Shown here: positions 1-7,509 of the stretch, piece after piece | How the letters are laid out: every line of letters starts with the position of its first letter | Numbering within the stretch: the stretch's first letter is position 1 | From: Gammaproteobacteria bacterium | Lineage (GTDB): Bacteria > Pseudomonadota > Gammaproteobacteria > Acidiferrobacterales > SZUA-150 | Assembly (NCBI GenBank): GCA_029880755.1 | Contig: JAOUNW010000040.1 | Coordinates: 1-15,044, forward strand | DNA length: 15,044 bases | Direction of reading: 5' to 3' | Made by a program: the position numbers and the translations under genes | The notes under the pieces: model-generated | The model's input: the letters and a program-made list of their open reading frames with translations, nothing else | Database searches by the model: none | What the model was told of the DNA's origin: nothing

Positions 1-827
1 TGCGTATAGGTAATGAAATTCCCCGCCAGCGAGATAAAATGTCAGGTACCGAGCAGGTGGAAATTGATGTACCTGAACTCATCGAGGAGCGCTGGCAGCC
101 AGAAGTTATCGACCTAAACGTGGTTTATGAGGACGAGGTATTGCTGGTGATCGAAAAGCCGGCAGGATTGGTGGTTCATCCCGGTGCGGGCAATACCCAG
201 GGCACACTGTTAAATGCCTTATTGAGTCATGCGCCCGCGCTCCAGGCGCTGGCACGGGCGGGTATTGTGCATCGGCTGGATAAAGAGACTTCCGGGCTGT
301 TAGTGGTGGCCAAAACCGAAGGCGCCAGACTGGATTTGATTGAGCAGTTACAGTCCCGTAGCCTTAAGCGGGAGTATTTGGCAGTGGTTTGCGGCCAAAT
401 GGTGGCGGGAGGTACTGTGGATGAGCCGATCGGTCGTCACCCGAAGGACCGCAAGCGCATGACGGTGACCACCAAAGGTAAACCGGCCATTACCCATTAC
501 CGGGTGGAAGAAAAATACCGTGCCCATACCCTGGTACAGGTTAATCTGGCAACAGGCCGCACTCACCAGATTCGCGTACACATGGCTTATATTCATCATC
601 CGCTTGTGGGTGATCCGGTGTACGGCGGCCGCTTGAAATTGCCGGTAAAGTGCAGTGAGGAGCTAAAACAGGTGTTGCGCAATTTTAAGCGTCAGGCGTT
701 GCATGCCCGGCGCTTGGGTCTTGTGCACCCCGAGTCAGGGGAGACAATGCAATGGCAGAGTCCAATCCCCGCTGACCTACAACAATTAATTGAAAGCCTG
801 CGCCGGGATACACAAGAGAATGGTTAG
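1..827 (+). CDS. rluD: 23S rRNA pseudouridine synthase RluD (5' end cut off by window)
   Basis: This enzyme isomerises uridines to pseudouridine in helix 69 of 23S rRNA (1911/1915/1917 in E. coli), late in assembly of the large ribosomal subunit. The open frame is continuous from the first full codon at position 3, so the ATG at 39 is internal. About 274 residues are visible, against roughly 325 in the family, so most of the N-terminal S4 RNA-binding domain lies upstream of the window. The catalytic motif HRLDKETSGL is present, with the catalytic Asp codon at 279-281. Other family blocks are KPAGLVVHPGAG, GRTHQIRVHMA and HPLVGDPVYGG. The gene ends in TAG, 24 bases before pgeF, and the two are probably co-transcribed as in other gammaproteobacteria. 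The RluD assignment over RluC or RluA rests on the whole-length match recalled for the E. coli protein and on the pgeF neighbour. Confidence 0.95.
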   Translation, partial: RIGNEIPRQRDKMSGTEQVEIDVPELIEERWQPEVIDLNVVYEDEVLLVIEKPAGLVVHPGAGNTQGTLLNALLSHAPALQALARAGIVHRLDKETSGLLVVAKTEGARLDLIEQLQSRSLKREYLAVVCGQMVAGGTVDEPIGRHPKDRKRMTVTTKGKPAITHYRVEEKYRAHTLVQVNLATGRTHQIRVHMAYIHHPLVGDPVYGGRLKLPVKCSEELKQVLRNFKRQALHARRLGLVHPESGETMQWQSPIPADLQQLIESLRRDTQENG

Positions 828-851
828 GTCGATGTTTCTGGAAAAGAACCC

Positions 852-1595
852 ATGCACACAGAGTTCATAATACCCGACTGGCAAGTACCGGCACGGGTTC
901 GGGCGCTGACTACGACACGTGCCGGTGGCGTAAGCAGGTCTCCGTGGGAATCATTTAATTTGGCAGATCACGTAGGCGATGACCCTGCATCTGTTCTGGC
1001 CAACCGAAAGAGACTGGGAGAGTCCGCCGGATTACCGGCGGAACCGGTTTGGTTGAATCAGGTGCACGGTGTGGCAGTGGTGGATGCCGCCGTTACCCGG
1101 CGAGGTGTAAGTGCTGACGGCAGTTTCAGTCGTCAGCCGGGCGTGGTGTGTGCAGTGATGACGGCTGATTGTTTGCCCGTGTTCTTGTGCGATGACAAGG
1201 CCAGCAGTGTCGCGGTACTGCATGCCGGCTGGCGTGGTTTGGCGCAAGGCATAATTGAAACCGGTGTTGCGGCCATGGCAGTTCCAACAACTAATCTGAT
1301 GGCCTGGCTTGGCCCGGCTATCGGCCCGCTATCTTTTGAGGTGGGTGAGGAGGTCAGACAGGCGTTTCTGGATCACAGCGATGAGGCCGCTCGGGCATTT
1401 CAGCCTGGCAGCGAGGGAAAGTGGTTGGCCGATATTTATGCTTTGGCGCGATTGCGTTTGCAGCGCTTGGGTGTGAACCGGGTCTCCGGAGGGAATTTTT
1501 GCACATTTCAAGAAGGAGGAAGATTTTTTTCCTACCGGCGTGATAATCAATGCGGCCGCATGGCGTCGCTGATTTGGCTGGAGGAAAATAACTAA
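852..1595 (+). CDS. pgeF: PgeF/YfiH family protein (multicopper polyphenol oxidase-like, purine nucleoside phosphorylase activity)
   Basis: A 247-residue cytosolic protein of the YfiH/PgeF (DUF152, Cu-oxidase_4) family. Members have been reported as laccase-like enzymes, as purine nucleoside phosphorylase/adenosine deaminases, and in E. coli as a peptidoglycan editing factor that prevents misuse of L-Ser in place of L-Ala. Which role applies here cannot be read from sequence. The three metal-binding residues are visible: His72 in NQVHG, Cys107 in TADCLPV and His124 in HAGWRG. The C-terminal block CTFQEGGRFFSYRRD is also typical. Length is normal for the family. The ATG start has only a weak upstream purine stretch, and translation may be coupled to rluD. 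The rluD-pgeF pair is conserved in gammaproteobacteria, where clpB usually follows closely; here clpB lies 11 kb further on. Confidence 0.93.
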   Translation: MHTEFIIPDWQVPARVRALTTTRAGGVSRSPWESFNLADHVGDDPASVLANRKRLGESAGLPAEPVWLNQVHGVAVVDAAVTRRGVSADGSFSRQPGVVCAVMTADCLPVFLCDDKASSVAVLHAGWRGLAQGIIETGVAAMAVPTTNLMAWLGPAIGPLSFEVGEEVRQAFLDHSDEAARAFQPGSEGKWLADIYALARLRLQRLGVNRVSGGNFCTFQEGGRFFSYRRDNQCGRMASLIWLEENN

Positions 1596-1638
1596 TCGGG
1601 TATGATGCGTGATCGTTTTTGTTCAAGGTGATTAGTTG

Positions 1639-2424
1639 ATGGAATCAGTCATTGGTCTGATAGTCCTGTTTACAGCATTGGGCGGGGTCTTGAGTGTTGC
1701 CGGCGCCGGGTTGCTGCTGGTGTTACCGCGTACGCTAAGTCAGAGCATGATGCCTGGTCTGGTAAGTTTTGCCATAGGCACTTTGCTGGGTGCGGCATTT
1801 CTGGCGCTGTTACCTCATGCTTTCGAATCGAGGGAGCTGATTGATACACATAAAATCTTTGCCACCGTGTTGGCCGGACTGTTGATGTTCTTTCTGTTGG
1901 AGAAGATGGTGCTATGGCGGCATTGTCACAGCCATGAGTGTGAAGCCCATGCCATTGATATGGAGCACGCTCATAATGTTGCCGCAGGCAAGCTGATTCT
2001 GATCGGAGATGGAATACACAACTTTGTTGATGGTGTATTAATAGCCGCTGCGTTTCTGACTGATGTTCATCTGGGGATTGTGACGGCACTTGCTGTGATT
2101 ACCCATGAAATTCCGCAAGAGGTAGGAGATTTCGCCATTTTGCTGCACAGCGGTTTTAATCGAAAACGCGCCTTTCTCTATAATATGTTGTCCAGCATAA
2201 CCAGTGTAATCGGCGGTATCATCGCTTACGTCTGGCTATCGGAAGTCCAGGGGATATTACCTTATGTTTTGGCGCTGGCGGCTTCCAGTTTTATTTATAT
2301 TGCTGTTGCCGATTTGATTCCCGGGCTGCACAAGCGTATTGAGTTTGCTGCGACCTTGCAGCAGGCAGGCTTAATCGCTGCCGGCGTAATTACCATTTAC
2401 CTGCTTCATTCAACGTTACATTAG
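1639..2424 (+). CDS. ZIP family metal (zinc/divalent cation) transporter
   Basis: An inner-membrane protein of the ZIP family, expected to carry Zn2+ or another divalent metal into the cytoplasm. It has 261 residues from the ATG at 1639. I prefer this to the TTG one codon earlier because AAGGTG at 1625-1630 lies 8 bases from the ATG. About eight hydrophobic segments can be traced. The two signature metal-site helices are present: HNFVDG (127-132, TM4) and HEIPQEVGD (156-164, TM5). Between TM3 and TM4 is a cytoplasmic loop rich in His, Cys and acidic residues (about 95-112), the usual variable metal-sensing loop of ZIP proteins. The best specificity guess is zinc, but iron or manganese is possible. 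It is 40 bases downstream of pgeF, and an 11-bp hairpin overlaps its stop codon. Confidence 0.9.
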   Translation: MESVIGLIVLFTALGGVLSVAGAGLLLVLPRTLSQSMMPGLVSFAIGTLLGAAFLALLPHAFESRELIDTHKIFATVLAGLLMFFLLEKMVLWRHCHSHECEAHAIDMEHAHNVAAGKLILIGDGIHNFVDGVLIAAAFLTDVHLGIVTALAVITHEIPQEVGDFAILLHSGFNRKRAFLYNMLSSITSVIGGIIAYVWLSEVQGILPYVLALAASSFIYIAVADLIPGLHKRIEFAATLQQAGLIAAGVITIYLLHSTLH

Positions 2425-2436
2425 TTGTAGCGTTGA
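2410..2436 (+). other. Hairpin overlapping the ZIP stop codon
   Basis: The arms 2410-2420 (TCAACGTTACA) and 2426-2436 (TGTAGCGTTGA) pair over 11 positions, ten Watson-Crick and one G-U, around a 5-base loop that holds the TAG stop. No T-run follows, so it is not a standard intrinsic terminator. It may protect the 3' end, dampen read-through into the gcvR-like gene, or be incidental. Confidence 0.4.
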
Positions 2437-2479
2437 TGGCAGACTTCGATTGATCTCGTAATAAAAGAACGGTGGTACC

Positions 2480-3022
2480 ATGAATCCGGTTAGTAGCGTG
2501 TCATCCCAATGGTATATGTTGACGGTTATCGGCAACGACCAACCCGGTATTGTCGCCAGATTGACTGCGGCCTTGTTTCAGGCAGGCGTTAATCTGGGTG
2601 AAACGTCCATGATACGTCTGGGTGGTAATTTTACTATTATGATGATGGTGCAGAGTAATAATGGTATGGATAAGTTGCAATCGGCCATAGCTGACACAGC
2701 GGAATCGCTGTCATTGCGTGTGCACATTGACCCAATTGAAGCGCATCTTCACTCACATCTGATGCCGGATGTAGAGATAACCGTCTACGGTGCTGATCGC
2801 GCAGGCATTGTTGCCGAGGTGACCGGGGCATTATTTGATGCCGGATTGAATATTCTTGATCTTAATTCCGATGTTGCTGGCACGGAAGCCAAGCCGGTTT
2901 ATATTATGATTATTGAAGGCCATGCTACCAGGGGAATGGAGCCGCTGGAACAGGCATTATCAAAACTCAAAAACAGGGGAATCGAAGTGACATTTACTCC
3001 CATTGATACATTGATGGGGTAG
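2480..3022 (+). CDS. GcvR-like glycine cleavage system regulatory protein (two ACT domains)
   Basis: A 180-residue protein made of two ACT domains (about residues 12-85 and 95-172) and little else. Each domain begins with a typical ACT signature: NDQPGIVARLTAALFQAGVN near residue 20 and ADRAGIVAEVTGALFDAGLN near residue 106. ACT domains bind amino acids. In E. coli, GcvR binds glycine and represses the glycine cleavage operon by contacting the activator GcvA. No helix-turn-helix is visible here, so any regulation must work through a partner protein. No gcv genes are in the window. The gene starts 55 bases after the ZIP gene with a modest GGTGG sequence before the ATG, and its TAG stop is only 2 bases from the deformylase start. 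The family call is firm; the regulated pathway is inferred from the family. Confidence 0.88.
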   Translation: MNPVSSVSSQWYMLTVIGNDQPGIVARLTAALFQAGVNLGETSMIRLGGNFTIMMMVQSNNGMDKLQSAIADTAESLSLRVHIDPIEAHLHSHLMPDVEITVYGADRAGIVAEVTGALFDAGLNILDLNSDVAGTEAKPVYIMIIEGHATRGMEPLEQALSKLKNRGIEVTFTPIDTLMG

Positions 3023-3024
3023 CT

Positions 3025-3558
3025 GTGTCGGTTCTGGAAGTCCTGACTTATCCAGATGTGCGCCTAAAGAAGCGCTCTGAGGAAGTGAGTCAGTTTGATG
3101 ATGATCTCAGACAATTTGTTGCCGATTTGCAGGAGACCATGGATGGCGGTCCGCCCTCGGTGGGAATTGCGGCACCACAAGTTAACCGATTCCAGCGCAT
3201 AGTGATCGTTGATGTGTCAGGTATGCTGGCACAGGCGAAGCAAAGGAAGCGGCGTATCAAATCCAGTAATAACGGCCGTTTGTGTCTTGTGAACCCGAAA
3301 ATTACTCGTGCCGAGGGGCAGGTAAGTGGCCGCGAGGGGTGTTTGTCAGTTCCTGATTATACGGGTAATGTCTTGCGCGCCAGTCGCATAACCCTGTTTG
3401 CGCAGAATACCGAAGGTGAAGCGAGAGAGTACGAATGTAGCGGGTTCGAAGCCCGTGCAGTGCAGCATGAACTGGATCATCTGGATGGATTACTTTTTCT
3501 GGATAGATTGGTAAGCAGCAACGAGTTGTTTCGGCGTCAGGTTTATAAGCTGACGTAA
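3025..3558 (+). CDS. def: Peptide deformylase (variant motif I)
   Basis: A metallohydrolase that removes the formyl group from the N-terminal Met of new proteins. The 177-residue protein carries motif II EGCLS (metal ligand Cys106) and motif III QHELDH (ligands His148 and His152, catalytic Glu149). Motif I reads SVGIAAPQ at 45-52 instead of the usual GxGxAAxQ, with Ser in place of the first Gly. Residues about 71-86 form a basic insertion (AKQRKRRIKS...) not found in the E. coli enzyme as I recall it. The start is GTG, 2 bases after the gcvR-like stop, and GGGG at the end of that gene could serve as ribosome site, so coupled translation is likely. The usual neighbour fmt is absent, which suggests a second copy (Def2-like). 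Its last 16 bases overlap the 3' end of the dsrE-like gene on the other strand. Confidence 0.93.
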   Translation: MSVLEVLTYPDVRLKKRSEEVSQFDDDLRQFVADLQETMDGGPPSVGIAAPQVNRFQRIVIVDVSGMLAQAKQRKRRIKSSNNGRLCLVNPKITRAEGQVSGREGCLSVPDYTGNVLRASRITLFAQNTEGEAREYECSGFEARAVQHELDHLDGLLFLDRLVSSNELFRRQVYKLT

Positions 3559-4022
3559 CCTTCCTCTTTTAGTCTTTTCTCTTCATCCGGTCCATAAGGG
3601 ACAATTTCAATAAATCCGGGCAAGTCCTCTTCCTTGATGCCCATTATGCCCATTTGGGTTTTGCATATCTTGATATCAATAACACTGTCGCCATCAAGTT
3701 TTGCTGCTTTGTCGACAATCTCTTTGTATTTTTTATAATTGGATCGGGCGAAAATCTCGATTTCGGGACCGTGCAGAACCAGGGCAATGCCCGGGGTATT
3801 CTTGAGATCGCGCGTGGTCTTGCTCAACATTTCCGCCCGCTCAAGTAATCCGCTGATTTCCTGTGCGCTATGTAGCGTTATATTGAACATGTAACGGCCG
3901 TTTTTGTCATCCGGCCCGGTGGTGATTTGCGGTTTCAGATCATCGGCCCAGAGAGTGGCAGCAGTTAGGCCAATGTAAACTGTCAGCAATAACTGTAATA
4001 ACCGTTTCATAAAAGTTGGCAT
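3543..4022 (-). CDS. Secreted DsrE-like family protein
   Basis: A small protein of the DsrE/DsrF-like fold (sulfur-relay related). Residues 5-27 form a signal peptide: MKRLLQ, a hydrophobic core, then a likely signal peptidase I site after AATLWA. The mature part of about 130 residues is therefore probably periplasmic, unlike cytoplasmic DsrE. The DsrE-like core includes ALVLHGPEIEIFAR (about 80-93) and IDIKICKTQMG (about 115-125) with a single Cys120, at the position where sulfur-carrying DsrE proteins have their Cys. No other Cys is present. Two starts are possible: ATG at 4022, or ATG at 4010, which gives MKRLLQ and looks more like a signal-peptide start. Neither has a clear ribosome site. 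It is the last gene of the minus-strand run, 51 bases after nadC. Function is not established; a periplasmic thiol or sulfane-sulfur role is inference. Confidence 0.78.
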   Translation of the reverse strand: MPTFMKRLLQLLLTVYIGLTAATLWADDLKPQITTGPDDKNGRYMFNITLHSAQEISGLLERAEMLSKTTRDLKNTPGIALVLHGPEIEIFARSNYKKYKEIVDKAAKLDGDSVIDIKICKTQMGIMGIKEEDLPGFIEIVPYGPDEEKRLKEEGYVSL

Positions 4023-4073
4023 GTTTGAATCAGAAGTATTGTATCCGCTGTCTTGATGTCAGGTAAACTGCGT

Positions 4074-4913
4074 TTATTGGGTTTCAAACTGCATGGACAA
4101 ATCAACAGCCCGGATATTTTTGGTAATGTCTCCCACCGAAATATAATCAACACCGGTTTCGGCAATTGCCCGAATGTTAGCCAACGACACCCCTCCGGAG
4201 GCCTCTAATTCCGCTTTGCCTCTGCTGAGGTTAACAGCAGTCTCGAGCTCAGCAAGGGAAAAATTATCCAGCAAAATACGTTTGGCGCCTGCTTCCAGAG
4301 CTTGTTCCAGTTCCGGCAGCGTTTCTACTTCAATTTCCAGCAAAGATATACCCGAGGCCAGCGAAACGGCATTCTGGTATGCCTGGGTGACCCCGCCTGC
4401 TGCGCGAATATGGTTTTCCTTGATCAATATACCGTCATACAGTCCCATGCGATGATTCCTGCCTCCGCCGCAGTGTACCGCATATTTTTGCGCCTCTCGC
4501 AGACCGGGAAGTGTTTTTCGGGTATCCAGTATTTTTGTGTTGGTGCCGGCGACGGCATCAACATACTGTTTGGTTCGGGTAGCGGTGCCCGAGAGTGTCT
4601 GTAAAAAGTTTAACGCCGTACGCTCGCCGGTCAATAAAATGCGGGCGTTGCCGCTGATATGACAGATGATCGTTTCAGCAGGTACGTCATCGCTGTCCTT
4701 AACTTGCCAGTCGATAGAACCATCAAAGTGGAGCTGCTGATAGACCTGGCTAAACCAGTCTATACCACAAATGATCGCAGCTTCCCTGCATACAACCTTT
4801 GCCCGGGCACTGGCAGATGTCGGCACCAGGGCGGCGGTGAGATCGCCGCTGCCGACATCTTCCAACAATGCTGCCTCGACATTGGCGGTTATGGTTGATG
4901 TGGCAACCGGCAT
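4074..4913 (-). CDS. nadC: Nicotinate-nucleotide pyrophosphorylase (quinolinate phosphoribosyltransferase)
   Basis: This enzyme makes nicotinate mononucleotide from quinolinate and PRPP with release of CO2, the third step of de novo NAD synthesis, in the cytosol. The 279-residue length is typical. Family blocks appear in order: an N-terminal LLEDVGSGDLT (16-26), GERTALNFLQTLSGTAT (97-112), the active-site stretch DTRKTLPGLREAQKY followed by VHCGGGRNHRMGLYD (130-160), KENHI (165-169), EIEVETLPE, and the C-terminal phosphate-binding LEASGGVSL and VDYISVGDITK. The catalytic Arg, Lys and His residues of those blocks are intact. The ATG at 4913 has only a weak AAGAAA upstream. nadA and nadB are not in the window. 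It sits 34 bases downstream of the AGCS gene and may be transcribed with it. Confidence 0.96.
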   Translation of the reverse strand: MPVATSTITANVEAALLEDVGSGDLTAALVPTSASARAKVVCREAAIICGIDWFSQVYQQLHFDGSIDWQVKDSDDVPAETIICHISGNARILLTGERTALNFLQTLSGTATRTKQYVDAVAGTNTKILDTRKTLPGLREAQKYAVHCGGGRNHRMGLYDGILIKENHIRAAGGVTQAYQNAVSLASGISLLEIEVETLPELEQALEAGAKRILLDNFSLAELETAVNLSRGKAELEASGGVSLANIRAIAETGVDYISVGDITKNIRAVDLSMQFETQ

Positions 4914-4947
4914 AGTTTCTTGTCAATGTTGTGTTGAATCAAAAGAA

Positions 4948-6309
4948 TCAGTGAGCCATCTGTTTAAAATACTGGTCGCGCAAACCTTTTACCAATGCTG
5001 CCAGTAGCCACAGACTCAGGAGATTGGGCAAGGCCATCAGGATATTGGTGATATCGGCAATGTTCCATACCAATTTAAGCGGAACCGCGGCACCAAATAC
5101 CACTAACAGAATATAAACCACGCGGTAAGGCATGACTGCCTTTTCGCCAAACAGGAACCGGGCAGACCGATCGCCATAATAGGACCAGGCGATGATCGTG
5201 GAAAACGCAAAGAGGCACAGGCCAAAACCGACTACCCACGCGCCGCTATTGCCAAGAGTGGTGTTGAAGGCATACGCAGTCAGGGCGGCACCTACCACAT
5301 CATCGGGTTTGCTTGCGTAGGCTCCTGTGACAATGATGACCAGTCCTGTCATGGTGCAAATGACCAGGGTATCAATGAACGGTTCCATCATAGCCACCAA
5401 ACCTTCGCGCACCGGTTCATTGGTGCGGGCAGCGGCATGGGCCATGGGTGATGAACCCAAGCCGGCTTCATTGGAAAACAGACCTCTGGCTACACCCCAG
5501 CGAATGGCCTCGCCCACGGCCGCACCACCTACTGCCCAGGGATTAAGTGCGCTATTGATAATGGTGAACAAGGCCGCAGGAATGGCGCTCAGGTGATTAG
5601 CCAGTACAAACAGGGCGGCGGCGACATACAGGATAGCCATAAATGGCACCAGGGTGCCGGCAACGCGGGCGATACGCTTAACGCCACCAATGATAACCAG
5701 GCCCACCAGCACTGCCATGATAATACCCAGTAACCAGCCATGCTCACGTGCCTGTGGAAAAATATAGCCGAGACCATCGACCACTGAATTTGCCTGGACC
5801 ATGTTGCCAATGCCAAATGATGCAATCATGGCGAATACGGCAAAGACGATGGCTAGACCTTTCTGGTTCAGTCCATGGAGGATGGTGTACATGGGGCCAC
5901 CGGCTATTTCGCCGTTCATTCCCACTTCACGAAATTTCAGGGACAAGGTGCATTCGGCGAATTTGGTGGCCATACCGAAGATGGCAGTGACCCACATCCA
6001 GAATAATGCGCCGGGACCGCCCAGCGAAATGGCTGTTGCCACGCCGGCGATATTGCCGGTACCGACGGTGGCGGAAAGGGCTGTGGCCAGTGCCTGAAAG
6101 TGTGAGACTTCGCCCACATCCTCCGGATGACTGTATCGGCCACTGATCAGGTGCAGTGCGTGGCGAAATCCTGCCACCTGCACAAAGCGCATGCGCAGTG
6201 TCAGATACAGGCCGGTGCCAAGCAGCAGGATGAGTGTTATGGAGTTGCCCCACAAAAGACCTGACACATTACCGGTCCAGTCAGTAAGAACTTGCAGCCA
6301 TTCCCCCAT
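4948..6309 (-). CDS. AGCS family sodium:alanine/glycine symporter
   Basis: An inner-membrane secondary transporter of the alanine/glycine:cation symporter family (TC 2.A.25), which imports small neutral amino acids with Na+ or H+. The 453-residue length is normal and about ten to eleven hydrophobic helices can be traced. Diagnostic segments are the N-terminal GNSITLILLLGTGLYLTLRM, the substrate-site region LSATVGTGNIAGVATAI (about 79-95), GGPGALFWMW, FGMATKFAE, and a central RWGVARGLFSNEAGLGSSPMA. The start ATG at 6309 is preceded by a G-rich GGGGGC. The gene is 48 bases downstream of egtB on the same strand, with no terminator between them, so co-transcription is plausible. The exact substrate (Ala, Gly, Ser or other) cannot be read from sequence. 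Confidence 0.94.
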   Translation of the reverse strand: MGEWLQVLTDWTGNVSGLLWGNSITLILLLGTGLYLTLRMRFVQVAGFRHALHLISGRYSHPEDVGEVSHFQALATALSATVGTGNIAGVATAISLGGPGALFWMWVTAIFGMATKFAECTLSLKFREVGMNGEIAGGPMYTILHGLNQKGLAIVFAVFAMIASFGIGNMVQANSVVDGLGYIFPQAREHGWLLGIIMAVLVGLVIIGGVKRIARVAGTLVPFMAILYVAAALFVLANHLSAIPAALFTIINSALNPWAVGGAAVGEAIRWGVARGLFSNEAGLGSSPMAHAAARTNEPVREGLVAMMEPFIDTLVICTMTGLVIIVTGAYASKPDDVVGAALTAYAFNTTLGNSGAWVVGFGLCLFAFSTIIAWSYYGDRSARFLFGEKAVMPYRVVYILLVVFGAAVPLKLVWNIADITNILMALPNLLSLWLLAALVKGLRDQYFKQMAH

Positions 6310-6357
6310 GCGTTTGCCCCCAGCGTATTGTTGATTATTGCTCTTGGTATCGAGAGA

Positions 6358-7509
6358 TTATTGTGCCAAGCGCAGCCCGGAAAAGATATGGCGTGTACCG
6401 GCAGTGTAGAAGTTACGAAAACTGGGTCGTTTTATCCAGTGGTTTGTGTAGCGGCTGCTGCCTCTCAGGGTGTAGTGCTTATCATCGAATGACGTAAGCG
6501 AATAGCGGTCGTAGGGGTAGGAGCGATATCCAGGGTAGGGCGAAAAGGTGTTGGCACACCACTCCCATGTTTGACCGTAGTCAAGATTACATGTGACTGC
6601 TGCATGCTCCCATTCCTGTTCCGTCGGCAGGCGATAGCCGGCATACCTGGCAAAGGCCCGCGCCTCATAATGGCTGATGCCTGTGAGACTGTTATCGGGA
6701 TTAATATCCTGTGGGCCGTGAAGGGCATCAATACGATACCAGAGCCCGTCTTTATTTTGCTTCCATGCCATGGGGGACTGGATATTATGTGTCAGCCGCC
6801 AGTGCCAACCCTCTGAGTCCCAAAATTCGGATCGCGTGTAACCTTGCTCAGACAAGAACCCCAGGTATTCGCCATTACTGACAGCCCGGCTTCCAATATT
6901 AAAACTGTTTATAACAATAGCCTGCCTTGGTAATTCGTTATCATAAGCTATGGTCGGATCGTCACTGCCAATGAACGCATCACTCTTCTCCAGATAAAGA
7001 TCAGGCGCGGAAACCGCCTGGGGTTCCAGTGCACAATTTACCTCATAGTCATAAGGTGACTGTGACAACCAGTACTGCTGAAGTATTTGGAACAGGGTTT
7101 CGCGATGCTGGTAATAGTGCTGGATTAAAAAAAGGGGCAGGTAATTCTTCTCAAGAAGAGGGAGGTCACAGGAGTCCGTTAAGGCGCTTTGCAACAGTTC
7201 AAGGTTTCGTTCATGTTCCTGCTGGCAAAGCGCCAGCAGCCGTTCCTTCCCGGGTACTTTATATTGACGATCATATTTGTTGTTGAGCCAGGGAAAATAC
7301 AGTTCTTTAAGGGAGCTCACTGCATCGGTATCTCCCAGCAATTGTTCCCGAATCCAATAGCTCTCGATAAAGACTGCGTGACCAATATGCCAGGCGATAG
7401 GACTTAGGTCGGGATGATATTGGCTGCGCCAAATATTGTCAGAATAGGGTGATACTGCGTCGACAAGGTCAGTGTAGGCGCGATCAAGATGTCGAAGAAT
7501 TTCCATCAT
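6358..7509 (-). CDS. egtB: EgtB-type ergothioneine biosynthesis protein (non-heme iron hercynine sulfoxide synthase)
   Basis: This enzyme uses iron and O2 to form the C-S bond between hercynine and gamma-glutamylcysteine (or cysteine), giving the sulfoxide precursor of ergothioneine. The 383 residues comprise an N-terminal DinB-like four-helix domain (about 1-150) and a C-terminal FGE-sulfatase/SUMF1-like domain (about 185-383). The three-His iron site is visible: His41 in WHIGH, and His131 and His135 in QHYYQHRE, matching the HxxxH pair and the earlier His of characterised EgtB. The FGE half has RLPTEQEWEHAA (293-304), TWEWCANTFSPYPGY (314-328) and a closing SGLRLA. Mycobacterial EgtB is longer, around 430 residues. 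Translation starts at ATG 7509, in TAATG overlap with the egtC stop, or at the adjacent ATG 7506, so the two are coupled. Relatives make ovothiol or selenoneine; egtC and egtD next door favour ergothioneine. Confidence 0.87.
   Translation of the reverse strand: MMEILRHLDRAYTDLVDAVSPYSDNIWRSQYHPDLSPIAWHIGHAVFIESYWIREQLLGDTDAVSSLKELYFPWLNNKYDRQYKVPGKERLLALCQQEHERNLELLQSALTDSCDLPLLEKNYLPLFLIQHYYQHRETLFQILQQYWLSQSPYDYEVNCALEPQAVSAPDLYLEKSDAFIGSDDPTIAYDNELPRQAIVINSFNIGSRAVSNGEYLGFLSEQGYTRSEFWDSEGWHWRLTHNIQSPMAWKQNKDGLWYRIDALHGPQDINPDNSLTGISHYEARAFARYAGYRLPTEQEWEHAAVTCNLDYGQTWEWCANTFSPYPGYRSYPYDRYSLTSFDDKHYTLRGSSRYTNHWIKRPSFRNFYTAGTRHIFSGLRLAQ

Noticed and set aside
39..41. ATG at 39 as the start of rluD.
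   Set aside because: The frame is open to the window edge and the visible upstream codons continue the recalled RluD sequence; the S4 domain must lie upstream.
1670..2089. A 139-codon open frame antisense to the ZIP gene.
   Set aside because: No family resemblance, and it lies opposite a gene with clear ZIP motifs.
5927..6253. Open frame of 108 codons within the AGCS gene in another frame.
   Set aside because: Composition is that of a frame-shifted shadow; the AGCS frame is intact across it.
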